This document shows, one piece after another, positions 1 to 5,299 of a stretch of DNA of 7,029 bases. Below the pieces are notes generated by a model. That model was not told the origin of the DNA, ran no database searches, and saw only the letters and a list, made by a program, of their open reading frames with translations. Source of the DNA: Methanomassiliicoccales archaeon (GTDB lineage Archaea; Thermoplasmatota; Thermoplasmata; Methanomassiliicoccales; UBA472); the NCBI GenBank assembly GCA_013329565.1, contig DUJZ01000092.1:1-7029 (forward strand), read 5' to 3'. Each line of letters opens with the position of its first letter. Position 1 is the stretch's first letter. The position numbers were made by a program, and so were the translations under genes.

Positions 1-1034
1 TGAACGGCGGGCTGGGGGAGACCGACTCGGTGCTGATGCTGCAGGTATCGCTGCATTACGACCACGCCGATCCGGTGGGACACATGCGCTCCCTGCTGCC
101 CCGGCTGGACCTTCCCCCCGATACGGTGTGCTTCATGACCGCCGCCGAGCTGGACAAGGCCTTCTGCGCCAAGGGCATAGAGCAGAACGGGTCGGAAGCC
201 CTGGCGTTCGTCAGCGCCGGGATATCCAATGCCATTCGCGCCGGTGAATCGTCCCGCGAGGGCAGCGTGCCGCACCGGCAGGTGGGAACGATAAACGTCA
301 TGGTGGTGACGGACGAGCCGTTGGATGATTGCGCTCTCGCGAACGCCATAATGACCGTCACCGAGGCGAAAGCAGCCGCGCTGCAGGACCATCACATTCC
401 CGGGACCGGTACGACCAGCGACGCCGTGCTGGTCATGTGCCCTTCCGAGGGGGAGAAGTGCCTGTGGTGCGGAAGCTCCTCCGACCACGGCATCGCCATG
501 GCCGTGGCGGTGCGCTCCGCCCTGGGGGATTCCATAACCAGGTGGAAGGGGGCGAACGGAGACTCCGTCCACTTCCTGAGGCACCTCGCCATCCGGGGCA
601 TAACCTACGACGACATGTGGAACTCGGTCAAGGAGATGAACGCCCTGGACCCGGCCTGGGACGAAACGGTCGTACGAAAGAAGTTCGAGAGGAAGCTGGA
701 GATGCTGGCCAAGGACATAAACGTGAACGCGTTGCTCACGGCGGCCATCCTACTGGAGGAGAAGGGGAGGTACGGGCAGCTCTACGGTCTCAACGAAGAG
801 AAGTTCCAGGAGGACCCGGTGCACCTGCTGGCGGACGAACTGTTGGGCATCGCCCTGGCGGAGTACATCGGCGGTTCCAAATGCGTCTTCGAGTACATCC
901 GCTACGACAAGAAGAAGCCTGGAATATTATCCAAGCTAGGCCCGTTCATGGACGACATCGTCGCCTCGCTCATCGGAGCGACCATGTCCACGATATACTC
1001 GGATATACTGGAGGGAGAGGGACGTCTGTCCTAG
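1..1034 (+). CDS. cbiS: CbiS: fused adenosylcobinamide amidohydrolase (CbiZ) and alpha-ribazole phosphatase (CobZ), 5' partial
   Basis: The frame is open to the window edge (first full codon at base 3), so the start lies upstream; 343 residues are visible and perhaps 40-70 are missing. Visible residues about 1-205 look like CbiZ: an N-terminal GGLGETDS segment, the TEAKAAAL motif (120-127) and GTGTTSDAVLV (134-144). CbiZ cleaves the aminopropanol amide of adenosylcobinamide to adenosylcobyric acid, the archaeal salvage route. Residues about 225-337 look like archaeal CobZ, a relative of phosphatidylglycerophosphatase A, with DELLGIALAEYIGG (278-291), YDKKKPGIL (301-309) and LGPFMDDI (312-319). 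CobZ removes the 5'-phosphate from alpha-ribazole-phosphate or adenosylcobalamin-phosphate. This two-domain arrangement was characterised as CbiS in Methanopyrus. It stops at TAG (1032-1034), just before or inside the start region of cobS, so the genes are probably one transcript. Assignment of both domains is confident from motifs; the activities are inferred. Confidence 0.9.
   Translation, partial: NGGLGETDSVLMLQVSLHYDHADPVGHMRSLLPRLDLPPDTVCFMTAAELDKAFCAKGIEQNGSEALAFVSAGISNAIRAGESSREGSVPHRQVGTINVMVVTDEPLDDCALANAIMTVTEAKAAALQDHHIPGTGTTSDAVLVMCPSEGEKCLWCGSSSDHGIAMAVAVRSALGDSITRWKGANGDSVHFLRHLAIRGITYDDMWNSVKEMNALDPAWDETVVRKKFERKLEMLAKDINVNALLTAAILLEEKGRYGQLYGLNEEKFQEDPVHLLADELLGIALAEYIGGSKCVFEYIRYDKKKPGILSKLGPFMDDIVASLIGATMSTIYSDILEGEGRLS
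1010..1016 (+). promoter_or_regulatory. Strong Shine-Dalgarno (GGAGGGA) for cobS, inside the 3' end of cbiS
   Basis: GGAGGGA, continuing as a purine run to 1022, is the best ribosome-binding sequence near the cobS start. It lies about 41 nt before the first in-frame ATG (1058), too far for normal use. In the cobS frame, no ATG, GTG or TTG lies within a normal distance downstream of it. The codons at suitable distance are ACG (1022) and GTC (1028). It therefore points to a start upstream of the ATG. Confidence 0.5.
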
Positions 1035-1057
1035 GCGCGCTCAAGGCCGCCCTCACC

Positions 1058-1810
1058 ATGTTCACGGTCATACCGGCCAAGGTGGACGGCAAGGACGTGG
1101 ATGAACTATCACGAAAATTCTATCTCATCGTGTTCGTAGGCGCCCTGTACGGCCTCCTGGCCGCAGGGATATTCCATCTGGGACAGGGCCTCCTGTCCGT
1201 GGCCGTCCTGGCCGCCGTGGTCCTCGCGGTATTCCACCTGATGAACCGTTTCCTGCATCTGGACGGGCTGAGCGACTTCGGGGACGGGATGGTCTGCGGC
1301 GGTAACGCCGAACGACGTATGGCGGCCATGAAGGACTCCAAGACCGGGGCCGGTGGCGTGGGTTATGCGTTGGTGGTCACCCTTCTGAGCTTCGCCGCGC
1401 TCGCCTCCCTCACAGGCAAGGCCGAGCTGCTCTTCCTTCCGCTCATCGCGGAGATCATGAACAAGAACGCCATGGTGTTCTGCGCATACGGCGGTAAGGC
1501 GCGAGAGGGGCTGGGAAACGCGTTCGTTTCCAATACCAGGGGGAAGCAGGCCGTAGCATCGCTCGTCCTGTCGGTCCTGCTGGCATTGGGGCTGTCGGTC
1601 CTCCTTGACCTCCCGACGGCGTATTGGGGCTGGGAGATGGCGATATCGTTCGCCGTCGCCGGTGGTCTGGTAAGTTCGATCGCAGGTCTGGTGATGAGCA
1701 GCGTGGCCATGAAGAACTTCGGGGCGGTGAACGGCGATGTCATGGGCGCTACGAACGAGATCTCCCGGCCGGTGGTGCTGATCGCCATGCTGTTGCTGGT
1801 GACGTTATGA
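1058..1810 (+). CDS. cobS: Cobalamin synthase CobS (adenosylcobinamide-GDP ribazoletransferase)
   Basis: CobS is the integral membrane enzyme that joins adenosylcobinamide-GDP to alpha-ribazole (or its 5'-phosphate), releasing GMP. Counting from the ATG at 1058 (250 residues), it has the family signature HLDGLSDFGDG (67-77), the Asp-rich metal-binding segment, followed by MKDSKTGAGGVGY (91-103), and near the C-terminus NGDVMGATNEISRP (225-238). Several hydrophobic stretches (about 22-40, 46-62, 104-118, 165-183, 195-213, 238-250) fit a polytopic membrane protein. The start is uncertain: codons upstream of the ATG (from about 1022-1031) encode VLGALKAAL, which resembles the usual CobS N-terminus before the F-T-x-IP segment, and a strong Shine-Dalgarno lies before them. 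The true protein is thus probably 9-12 residues longer and begins at a non-AUG codon. It overlaps cobY by 4 nt (ATGA), suggesting translational coupling. Confidence 0.92.
   Translation: MFTVIPAKVDGKDVDELSRKFYLIVFVGALYGLLAAGIFHLGQGLLSVAVLAAVVLAVFHLMNRFLHLDGLSDFGDGMVCGGNAERRMAAMKDSKTGAGGVGYALVVTLLSFAALASLTGKAELLFLPLIAEIMNKNAMVFCAYGGKAREGLGNAFVSNTRGKQAVASLVLSVLLALGLSVLLDLPTAYWGWEMAISFAVAGGLVSSIAGLVMSSVAMKNFGAVNGDVMGATNEISRPVVLIAMLLLVTL
1798..1802 (+). promoter_or_regulatory. Shine-Dalgarno for cobY (GGTGA)
   Basis: GGTGA ends 4 nt before the ATG at 1807 and lies in the last codons of cobS. It supports the 1807 start, where ATGA carries both the cobY start and the cobS stop. Confidence 0.5.
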
Positions 1811-2433
1811 GCGTGGCCGCGCTGATAACCGCCGGAGGTCGTGGGACCAGGATCAGGGAGCTTGGGACCGAGAAACCGTTAGCGCTCCTGCAAGGTCGGC
1901 CGATGGTGGACCACGTCCTGGAGCAGATGATGCTGGTGGACGAGATAACCTCCGTATACGTTTCCGTGAGCGACAACGTGCCGAGGACGAGGGAGCATCT
2001 GAAGCGGTTGGGCGTCAAGTTGCTCGAGACGTCCGGTACGGAGTATTGCCACGACCTTATCCAGGCGGCAGAGGGGATGATCGAAGATCACATCTTCATC
2101 TGCCCGGCGGACCTACCACTGTTGAGGGCGGAGCTGGTCTCCGATGTGGTGAGGGAGTATCTGAGGAGAAAGGAACAGTCCCTGACCGTCGGCATCCCGT
2201 TGGAAAAGGCGCTGGAGTTCGGCGTGGACGTCACCTTCTACGAGAACGTTGACGGTCGTTCGTTAATGCCCTGCGGCGTGAGCGTCGTCGACCGGGAAAG
2301 AATGCTCACCCGGGAATACCTTCCCGGAAGCTATTTCGTCGTCGACACGCCGGACGTGGCCGTCAACGTCAACACCGTGGCCGACCTGAAGAGGGCCGAG
2401 AGGGTGCTGCACCAGCGGCTCACTTGCCCATGA
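1807..2433 (+). CDS. cobY: CobY: GTP:adenosylcobinamide-phosphate guanylyltransferase
   Basis: CobY is the archaeal, non-homologous replacement of the bacterial CobU guanylyltransferase; it converts adenosylcobinamide-phosphate plus GTP to adenosylcobinamide-GDP, the substrate of CobS. The 208-residue product is close to the roughly 200-residue archaeal proteins. It begins with the nucleotidyltransferase signature ITAGGRGTR (residues 7-15) and EKPL, then a Pro-Arg-Thr-Arg-Glu helix start, ETSGTEYCHDL (matching TSGKGYxxDL of CobY), CPADLPLL (the Asp segment near the active site), PCGVSVV, and a C-terminal VNVNTVADLKRAE matching the NINTxxDLKxAE ending. The start is chosen because ATG 1807 directly precedes the nucleotide-binding loop and overlaps the cobS stop. 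Its 3' end overlaps that of the convergent cobT by 14 nt. CobY has no amidophosphate kinase activity, so the cell needs CbiB to supply the phosphate form. Confidence 0.92.
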   Translation: MSVAALITAGGRGTRIRELGTEKPLALLQGRPMVDHVLEQMMLVDEITSVYVSVSDNVPRTREHLKRLGVKLLETSGTEYCHDLIQAAEGMIEDHIFICPADLPLLRAELVSDVVREYLRRKEQSLTVGIPLEKALEFGVDVTFYENVDGRSLMPCGVSVVDRERMLTREYLPGSYFVVDTPDVAVNVNTVADLKRAERVLHQRLTCP

Positions 2434-3523
2434 TCCTCATCAACTGGACGTAGTTCTCCTCCACCTTGGCCAGCACCTTCTCCTTGCCGATCTTCCCCTG
2501 GGAGGCCAGGAAGGCCGCGACGGAGATGCCGCCTGCCCCGACCCCTTCCTTGACCAGCCCCTTCTCGTAGACGTTCAGCCCGTCGTACCGGGAAGGACCG
2601 AAGTCCAGGTCCGCGGCGAGTATAGGAACGTTCCCGATCTGCTTCACTATCGACCTGACGTCCGAGGAGCGGTCGTCGACGATCCACTTGGTGGTACCCA
2701 GGGCGATGTTCGAAAGGGCGTTAGGCGCCAAACCCTTCACGATGGCCATGACGGCGGCCATCTGCGTGCCGCCAGCCATGATGACCGGGATGCTCTCCGC
2801 CGCTCCGGCGACCACCCCGGCCGCCGCGGGCATCATCGGGTCGCCAACGGCCGCCGCCGCATTCAACGGATCGGTCCTCATCTCCTCCTTGCTGAACGGG
2901 GAGTTGGAGATGCCTTCCAGGGCTATCCTCTCCTTCAGTGAATGAGGGTTGTCGATCATGGAGCTGGACACCTTGCCCTGGCCGTCGTATCCCATTGCCA
3001 ATAGCACAGCAAGGGCGGTGGTCGTTCCTCCGGCTATGCTTTCCCCTATGACCAGGTACTCGCTGTTCTTGGCCATCTCCCTGCCGAGGAGAACGCCGTT
3101 CTCGTAGACCCGGCGGGGGTCCTTGAGCGCCTTTCCGGTGCGGATGTCCTTGCCCGGGACGCCTTCCAGCTCGAAATAGGGGATGTGAGGTCTGACGTTT
3201 ACGCCACCGTTGATGGCGAAGGTGGGCATGGACACCAGCTGCAGGGCGCTCATGGTGATGATGCCCGGGGTCGGAACGCCCGTAGGCGTCACCGGAACCC
3301 CGTCGATGCACTTGCATCGGCCGTAGTGCAATAGTTCCACGTCCGCCGCGGGAGTGAAGTCGGTTATCTCCGGCACCGCTCCAGCCGCGGACACCCCGGG
3401 GATCTTTGCCGTCTCCGTGTTCCCGATGACCACGGCGTAGGTCGGGCGCTTGCCCCAGACCCGGTCAACGAACTTCCTTCCCGCCTGCTCCTCGAACGCG
3501 TAGATGATGTCCGCCTTGTGCAT
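2420..3523 (-). CDS. cobT: Archaeal CobT: nicotinate-nucleotide-dependent phosphoribosyltransferase for the lower ligand
   Basis: CobT transfers phosphoribose from nicotinate mononucleotide to the lower-ligand base (dimethylbenzimidazole in the classical case), giving alpha-ribazole-5'-phosphate for CobS. The 367-residue product matches the archaeal CobT-like family throughout: IGNTETAKIPGVSAAGAVPE (33-52), FTPAADVELL (56-65), PVTPTGVPTPGIIT (77-90), the glycine-rich GESIAGGTTTALAVL (160-174), GDPMMPAAAGVVAGA (227-241), MAGGTQMAAVMA (249-260) and KEGVGAGG (325-332). Glu326 in the last motif matches the position of the catalytic Glu of bacterial CobT (EGSGA). ATG 3523 has a GAGGT ribosome-binding site 7 nt upstream. 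The gene is transcribed toward the cbiS-cobS-cobY operon from its own promoter, so supply of the lower ligand may be controlled separately. The natural base substrate cannot be told from sequence. Confidence 0.92.
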   Translation of the reverse strand: MHKADIIYAFEEQAGRKFVDRVWGKRPTYAVVIGNTETAKIPGVSAAGAVPEITDFTPAADVELLHYGRCKCIDGVPVTPTGVPTPGIITMSALQLVSMPTFAINGGVNVRPHIPYFELEGVPGKDIRTGKALKDPRRVYENGVLLGREMAKNSEYLVIGESIAGGTTTALAVLLAMGYDGQGKVSSSMIDNPHSLKERIALEGISNSPFSKEEMRTDPLNAAAAVGDPMMPAAAGVVAGAAESIPVIMAGGTQMAAVMAIVKGLAPNALSNIALGTTKWIVDDRSSDVRSIVKQIGNVPILAADLDFGPSRYDGLNVYEKGLVKEGVGAGGISVAAFLASQGKIGKEKVLAKVEENYVQLMRIMGK

Positions 3524-3530
3524 GATAAGG

Positions 3531-3535
3531 ACCTC
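3531..3535 (-). promoter_or_regulatory. Shine-Dalgarno of cobT (GAGGT on - strand)
   Basis: Read on the - strand, GAGGT ends 7 nt before the ATG (3523-3521). This normal spacing supports the chosen cobT start. Confidence 0.65.
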
Positions 3536-3555
3536 TGGATTCGACGCAACAGCTG

Positions 3556-3574
3556 ATTGGTTGTATCATCCAAC
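3556..3574 (-). promoter_or_regulatory. 19-bp dyad element, copy 1 (cobT promoter)
   Basis: Read on the - strand this is GTTGGATGATACAACCAAT, an imperfect inverted repeat with GTTGG and CCAAT ends around an ATA centre. A near-identical copy is found at 4724-4742. The centre (3565) lies about 27 bp downstream of a TATA-like box, so the element would cover the predicted cobT transcription start. This position suits a repressor operator. I do not recognise it as a known archaeal operator; it does not look like the NrpR site. Confidence 0.6.
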
Positions 3575-3588
3575 TCAATGCGAAGATG

Positions 3589-3596
3589 CTATTTAA
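3589..3596 (-). promoter_or_regulatory. TATA-like box of cobT
   Basis: On the - strand TTAAATAG lies in an AT-rich patch (about 3588-3602) within otherwise GC-rich DNA. Transcription would start near 3566, giving a leader of about 43 nt that carries the GAGGT ribosome site. There is no other AT-rich box in the 96-nt gap between the pgm-like gene and cobT. Confidence 0.5.
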
Positions 3597-3619
3597 CTTA
3601 TTGCCGAGAGTAGAAAATT

Positions 3620-4678
3620 TTAGAGGGTTCGATATTCGAGGATGGTGTCCAGCAGCGTTCCCAGGGGGAGGTTCTCCCCGCCGTTCTCGTGGAACCCGTT
3701 CTTACCTTTCCCCTTCCACCGGCCGCCGCGGACGGCGTACGGGACCTTCATGCGCATATGTTCCCCGGTGACCGATGAGGCGCCATGATCGATGAGCAGG
3801 GCCACCCGGCATTCCCGGAAGCTCTTCTCGTAACGCGACAGCTCTCGGTCGATCTCCTCTATCAGCTGCAGCTTGTTCTTGGGGTTGCACTTGTGGCTGA
3901 CGTCGTCCGTTTCCTCTATATGCAAAAAGACGTCGTTCTTGTCCAGGGCCTGCGCGGCCACCTTGATGCCTTCCTTGAAGCCGGGAACGCGCATCGTCTC
4001 CATGCCCAGGAACTTGCCCACGCCCAGTGCGGAAGGGCTCTTGGATATGACGGTCAGGTCGGGAACCCTGGATATCTCGCGGCGGACGTCCACAGCGACC
4101 TTGCCAAGACCTCCGCCCCAGGGAAGGAGCGCTATTCCGCCGGTGCTCTCGCGAACGCCCTTGGCGAAATCGAGGAAGGGACCGAGGTCCTCGGAGCTGA
4201 TCCGCGCCGGTCCAGGCGGCTTCGGCAGATCGAGTATCTCATCGCCCTTGACCGTCAAAACGCCTTTTCCGCCGTGATAGGCCAGGATCTTGGGGTCCAT
4301 GTCGGAGAGCTTGGAGCGGTTCTTGATTATCGCCCGCTGCAGGAACATCTCCTCGTCGCAGGTGATGTTGTAGTACCAATCCACGTTATGATCGTGGACC
4401 CTGGCCGGGGTCATGCGATAGGCCACGCGGCCTTCGCCGATCGGTAGCTCCAGACCGTAGGCCTCGATGACACCGCGGGGAATGTCGTAAGGCTTTCCGG
4501 TGAGCAGTTCCAAAAGGAACGTGTGGGTGTAGTCCTTCCCGTCGGTGGTGCCGACCTTCCCGTCGCGTGCCACGCTGTCCATGAAATCCTTGCGGGCCGC
4601 CTCCAGGGGGGTTCGGTTGTTGAATATCGATATGCGCTCGTCGGCCGCGCCGTCCAGCAGGATGATTAGGTTCCTCAT
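3620..4678 (-). CDS. Phosphoglycerate mutase (ApgM)-like metalloenzyme lacking the usual catalytic serine
   Basis: The 352-residue product belongs to the alkaline-phosphatase superfamily branch of cofactor-independent phosphoglycerate mutases. Visible family features: LLDG near the N-terminus (Asp9, first metal ligand), TPLEAA (23-28), RGVIEAYGLEL (68-78, like RGPxEAxG), RVAYRMTPARV (84-94), HIEETDDVSH (253-262; Asp258 and His262 match metal ligands), and LLIDHGASSVTGEH (294-307; Asp297, His298, His307). ATG 4678 immediately precedes the first metal motif, as usual. The odd point is the nucleophile loop. Archaeal ApgM has GSDTAH, while here it reads GKDYTH (47-52), putting Lys48 where the phosphorylated Ser should be, with about 8 residues missing just before. 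A normal glycolytic mutase role is therefore doubtful; a diverged phosphatase or phosphotransferase is possible. It shares a dyad promoter element with cobT, hinting at but not proving a corrinoid-related job. Confidence 0.75.
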   Translation of the reverse strand: MRNLIILLDGAADERISIFNNRTPLEAARKDFMDSVARDGKVGTTDGKDYTHTFLLELLTGKPYDIPRGVIEAYGLELPIGEGRVAYRMTPARVHDHNVDWYYNITCDEEMFLQRAIIKNRSKLSDMDPKILAYHGGKGVLTVKGDEILDLPKPPGPARISSEDLGPFLDFAKGVRESTGGIALLPWGGGLGKVAVDVRREISRVPDLTVISKSPSALGVGKFLGMETMRVPGFKEGIKVAAQALDKNDVFLHIEETDDVSHKCNPKNKLQLIEEIDRELSRYEKSFRECRVALLIDHGASSVTGEHMRMKVPYAVRGGRWKGKGKNGFHENGGENLPLGTLLDTILEYRTL

Positions 4679-4712
4679 TTAACAGGCCTGACGCTTACGC
4701 ATGGTCTTGGCC

Positions 4713-4720
4713 ATATAATA
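4713..4720 (+). promoter_or_regulatory. TATA-like box of the hypoxanthine-DNA glycosylase gene
   Basis: ATATAATA on the + strand, about 68 nt before the ATG at 4784, predicts a start near 4743 and a leader of about 40 nt. The 19-bp dyad (4724-4742) would then lie between this TATA box and the start site. The purine-rich BRE is poor. Confidence 0.45.
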
Positions 4721-4723
4721 TCT

Positions 4724-4742
4724 GTTGGTCGTATCGTCCAAC
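4724..4742. promoter_or_regulatory. 19-bp dyad element, copy 2 (divergent promoter region)
   Basis: GTTGGTCGTATCGTCCAAC is an inverted repeat: 7 of the 9 base pairs around the central A are symmetric. It matches copy 1 (3556-3574) at 16 of 19 positions. Two of the three differences (positions 7 and 13) form one symmetric pair, C-G here and T-A in copy 1, so the dyad is kept. It lies between two opposed TATA-like boxes and could control both the pgm-like gene (centre close to its predicted start) and the glycosylase gene. Confidence 0.6.
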
Positions 4743-4752
4743 CCCGGACATC

Positions 4753-4759
4753 AATATAT
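4753..4759 (-). promoter_or_regulatory. TATA-like box of the phosphoglycerate mutase-like gene
   Basis: On the - strand ATATATT predicts a start near 4729-4730 and a leader of about 50 nt. The predicted start falls inside the 19-bp dyad, the same geometry as at cobT. No clear Shine-Dalgarno precedes the ATG at 4678. Confidence 0.45.
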
Positions 4760-4761
4760 GC

Positions 4762-4782
4762 CCCGGACGACATCCGTCCGGG
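4762..4782 (+). repeat. GC-rich inverted repeat directly before the glycosylase ATG
   Basis: The arms CCCGGACG (4762-4769) and CGTCCGGG (4775-4782) are a perfect 8-bp inverted repeat around ACATC, ending 1 nt before the ATG at 4784. In the mRNA this would be a stable hairpin where a ribosome-binding site is normally found; none is visible. The left arm CCCCGGAC (4761-4768) is repeated at 4742-4749, so a second, alternative pairing is possible. Confidence 0.55.
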
Positions 4783-4783
4783 C

Positions 4784-5299
4784 ATGACCAGGTCCGATGA
4801 TGCAGGGCGCGAGCACCGGGTAGGGCTGCCTCCGGTCGTTGGAACCGCTCCCCTGGTCCTTGTCCTAGGGACCATTCCCAGCGTCAGATCGTCGCAGAAG
4901 GGGCAGTATTACGGAAATCCCCTGAACCATTTCTGGCGGTTGATGGGGGCGGCGCTCGACCGCAAGATGCCCGAGGACTATCAGGAAAGGTGCCAGGTAC
5001 TGACGGACAACCGGATCGCCCTATGGGACGTACTGGCCGAGTGCGACATCAAAGGAAGCGGGGACAGCACCATCGTGAATCCCGTTCCCAACGGTCTCTC
5101 AACGCTCCTGGAAGGGCACCGGAGCGTCCGACATATGTTCATCAACGGCAAGACCGCTCACAAGTTCTATCTGAAATATCACCAGGGAGCGTTCGCAGGA
5201 AAGGTGACCGTGCTGCCCTCCTCATCACCGGCCAACGCCATCAGGTGGGAGGTTCGGCGCAGTGGATGGATGTCGATCGGTGAAGCTCTGCGGTCCTAG
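4784..5299 (+). CDS. Hypoxanthine-DNA glycosylase (UDG family 6, Hdg-like)
   Basis: This base-excision repair enzyme family removes hypoxanthine (deaminated adenine) from DNA, leaving an abasic site. The 171-residue product fits the family: LPPVV (15-19) then LVLGTIPS (26-33), QYYGNPLNHFW (41-51), the ALWDVLAECDIKGSGDSTI stretch (79-97), FINGKTA (119-125) and VLPSSSPAN (143-151; usually LPSTSPA). The Asn-containing YYGNPLNHFW motif is the likely catalytic region. No Fe-S cysteines like those of family 4 UDGs are seen. ATG 4784 is the only ATG before the conserved part; it gives about 14 extra N-terminal residues compared with what I expect, and no ribosome-binding site is visible, so the start is uncertain. 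The stop TAG overlaps the stop of convergent hypF in a shared CTAG. No link to cobalamin is apparent apart from the shared promoter element. Confidence 0.85.
   Translation: MTRSDDAGREHRVGLPPVVGTAPLVLVLGTIPSVRSSQKGQYYGNPLNHFWRLMGAALDRKMPEDYQERCQVLTDNRIALWDVLAECDIKGSGDSTIVNPVPNGLSTLLEGHRSVRHMFINGKTAHKFYLKYHQGAFAGKVTVLPSSSPANAIRWEVRRSGWMSIGEALRS

Noticed and set aside
1032..1034. TAG as possible pyrrolysine codon (three of seven genes end in TAG)
   Set aside because: CbiS, the glycosylase and HypF all reach their expected family C-termini at these codons, and reading on gives no family-like sequence; TAG acts here as a stop.
329..1057. Extension of the cobS frame far upstream through cbiS
   Set aside because: The translation there is Arg/Gly-rich, without motifs, and overlaps the well-supported CbiS frame; only the last 10-12 codons before 1058 look like CobS.
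1624..1806. Upstream extension of the cobY frame into cobS
   Set aside because: The ATG at 1807 directly precedes the nucleotidyltransferase signature; the upstream part is a shadow of cobS.
3611..3619. Possible T-rich terminator after the pgm-like gene
   Set aside because: On the - strand there is only a run of four T just after the stop codon, too short to call an archaeal terminator.
3524..3619. Cobalamin riboswitch upstream of cobT
   Set aside because: The leader is only about 43 nt from the predicted start and has none of the large conserved B12-box structure; a riboswitch does not fit.
3785..4447. A 220-codon + strand open frame opposite the pgm-like gene
   Set aside because: It is fully antisense to a gene with clear family motifs, has no recognisable motif itself, and long antisense frames are expected in GC-rich DNA.
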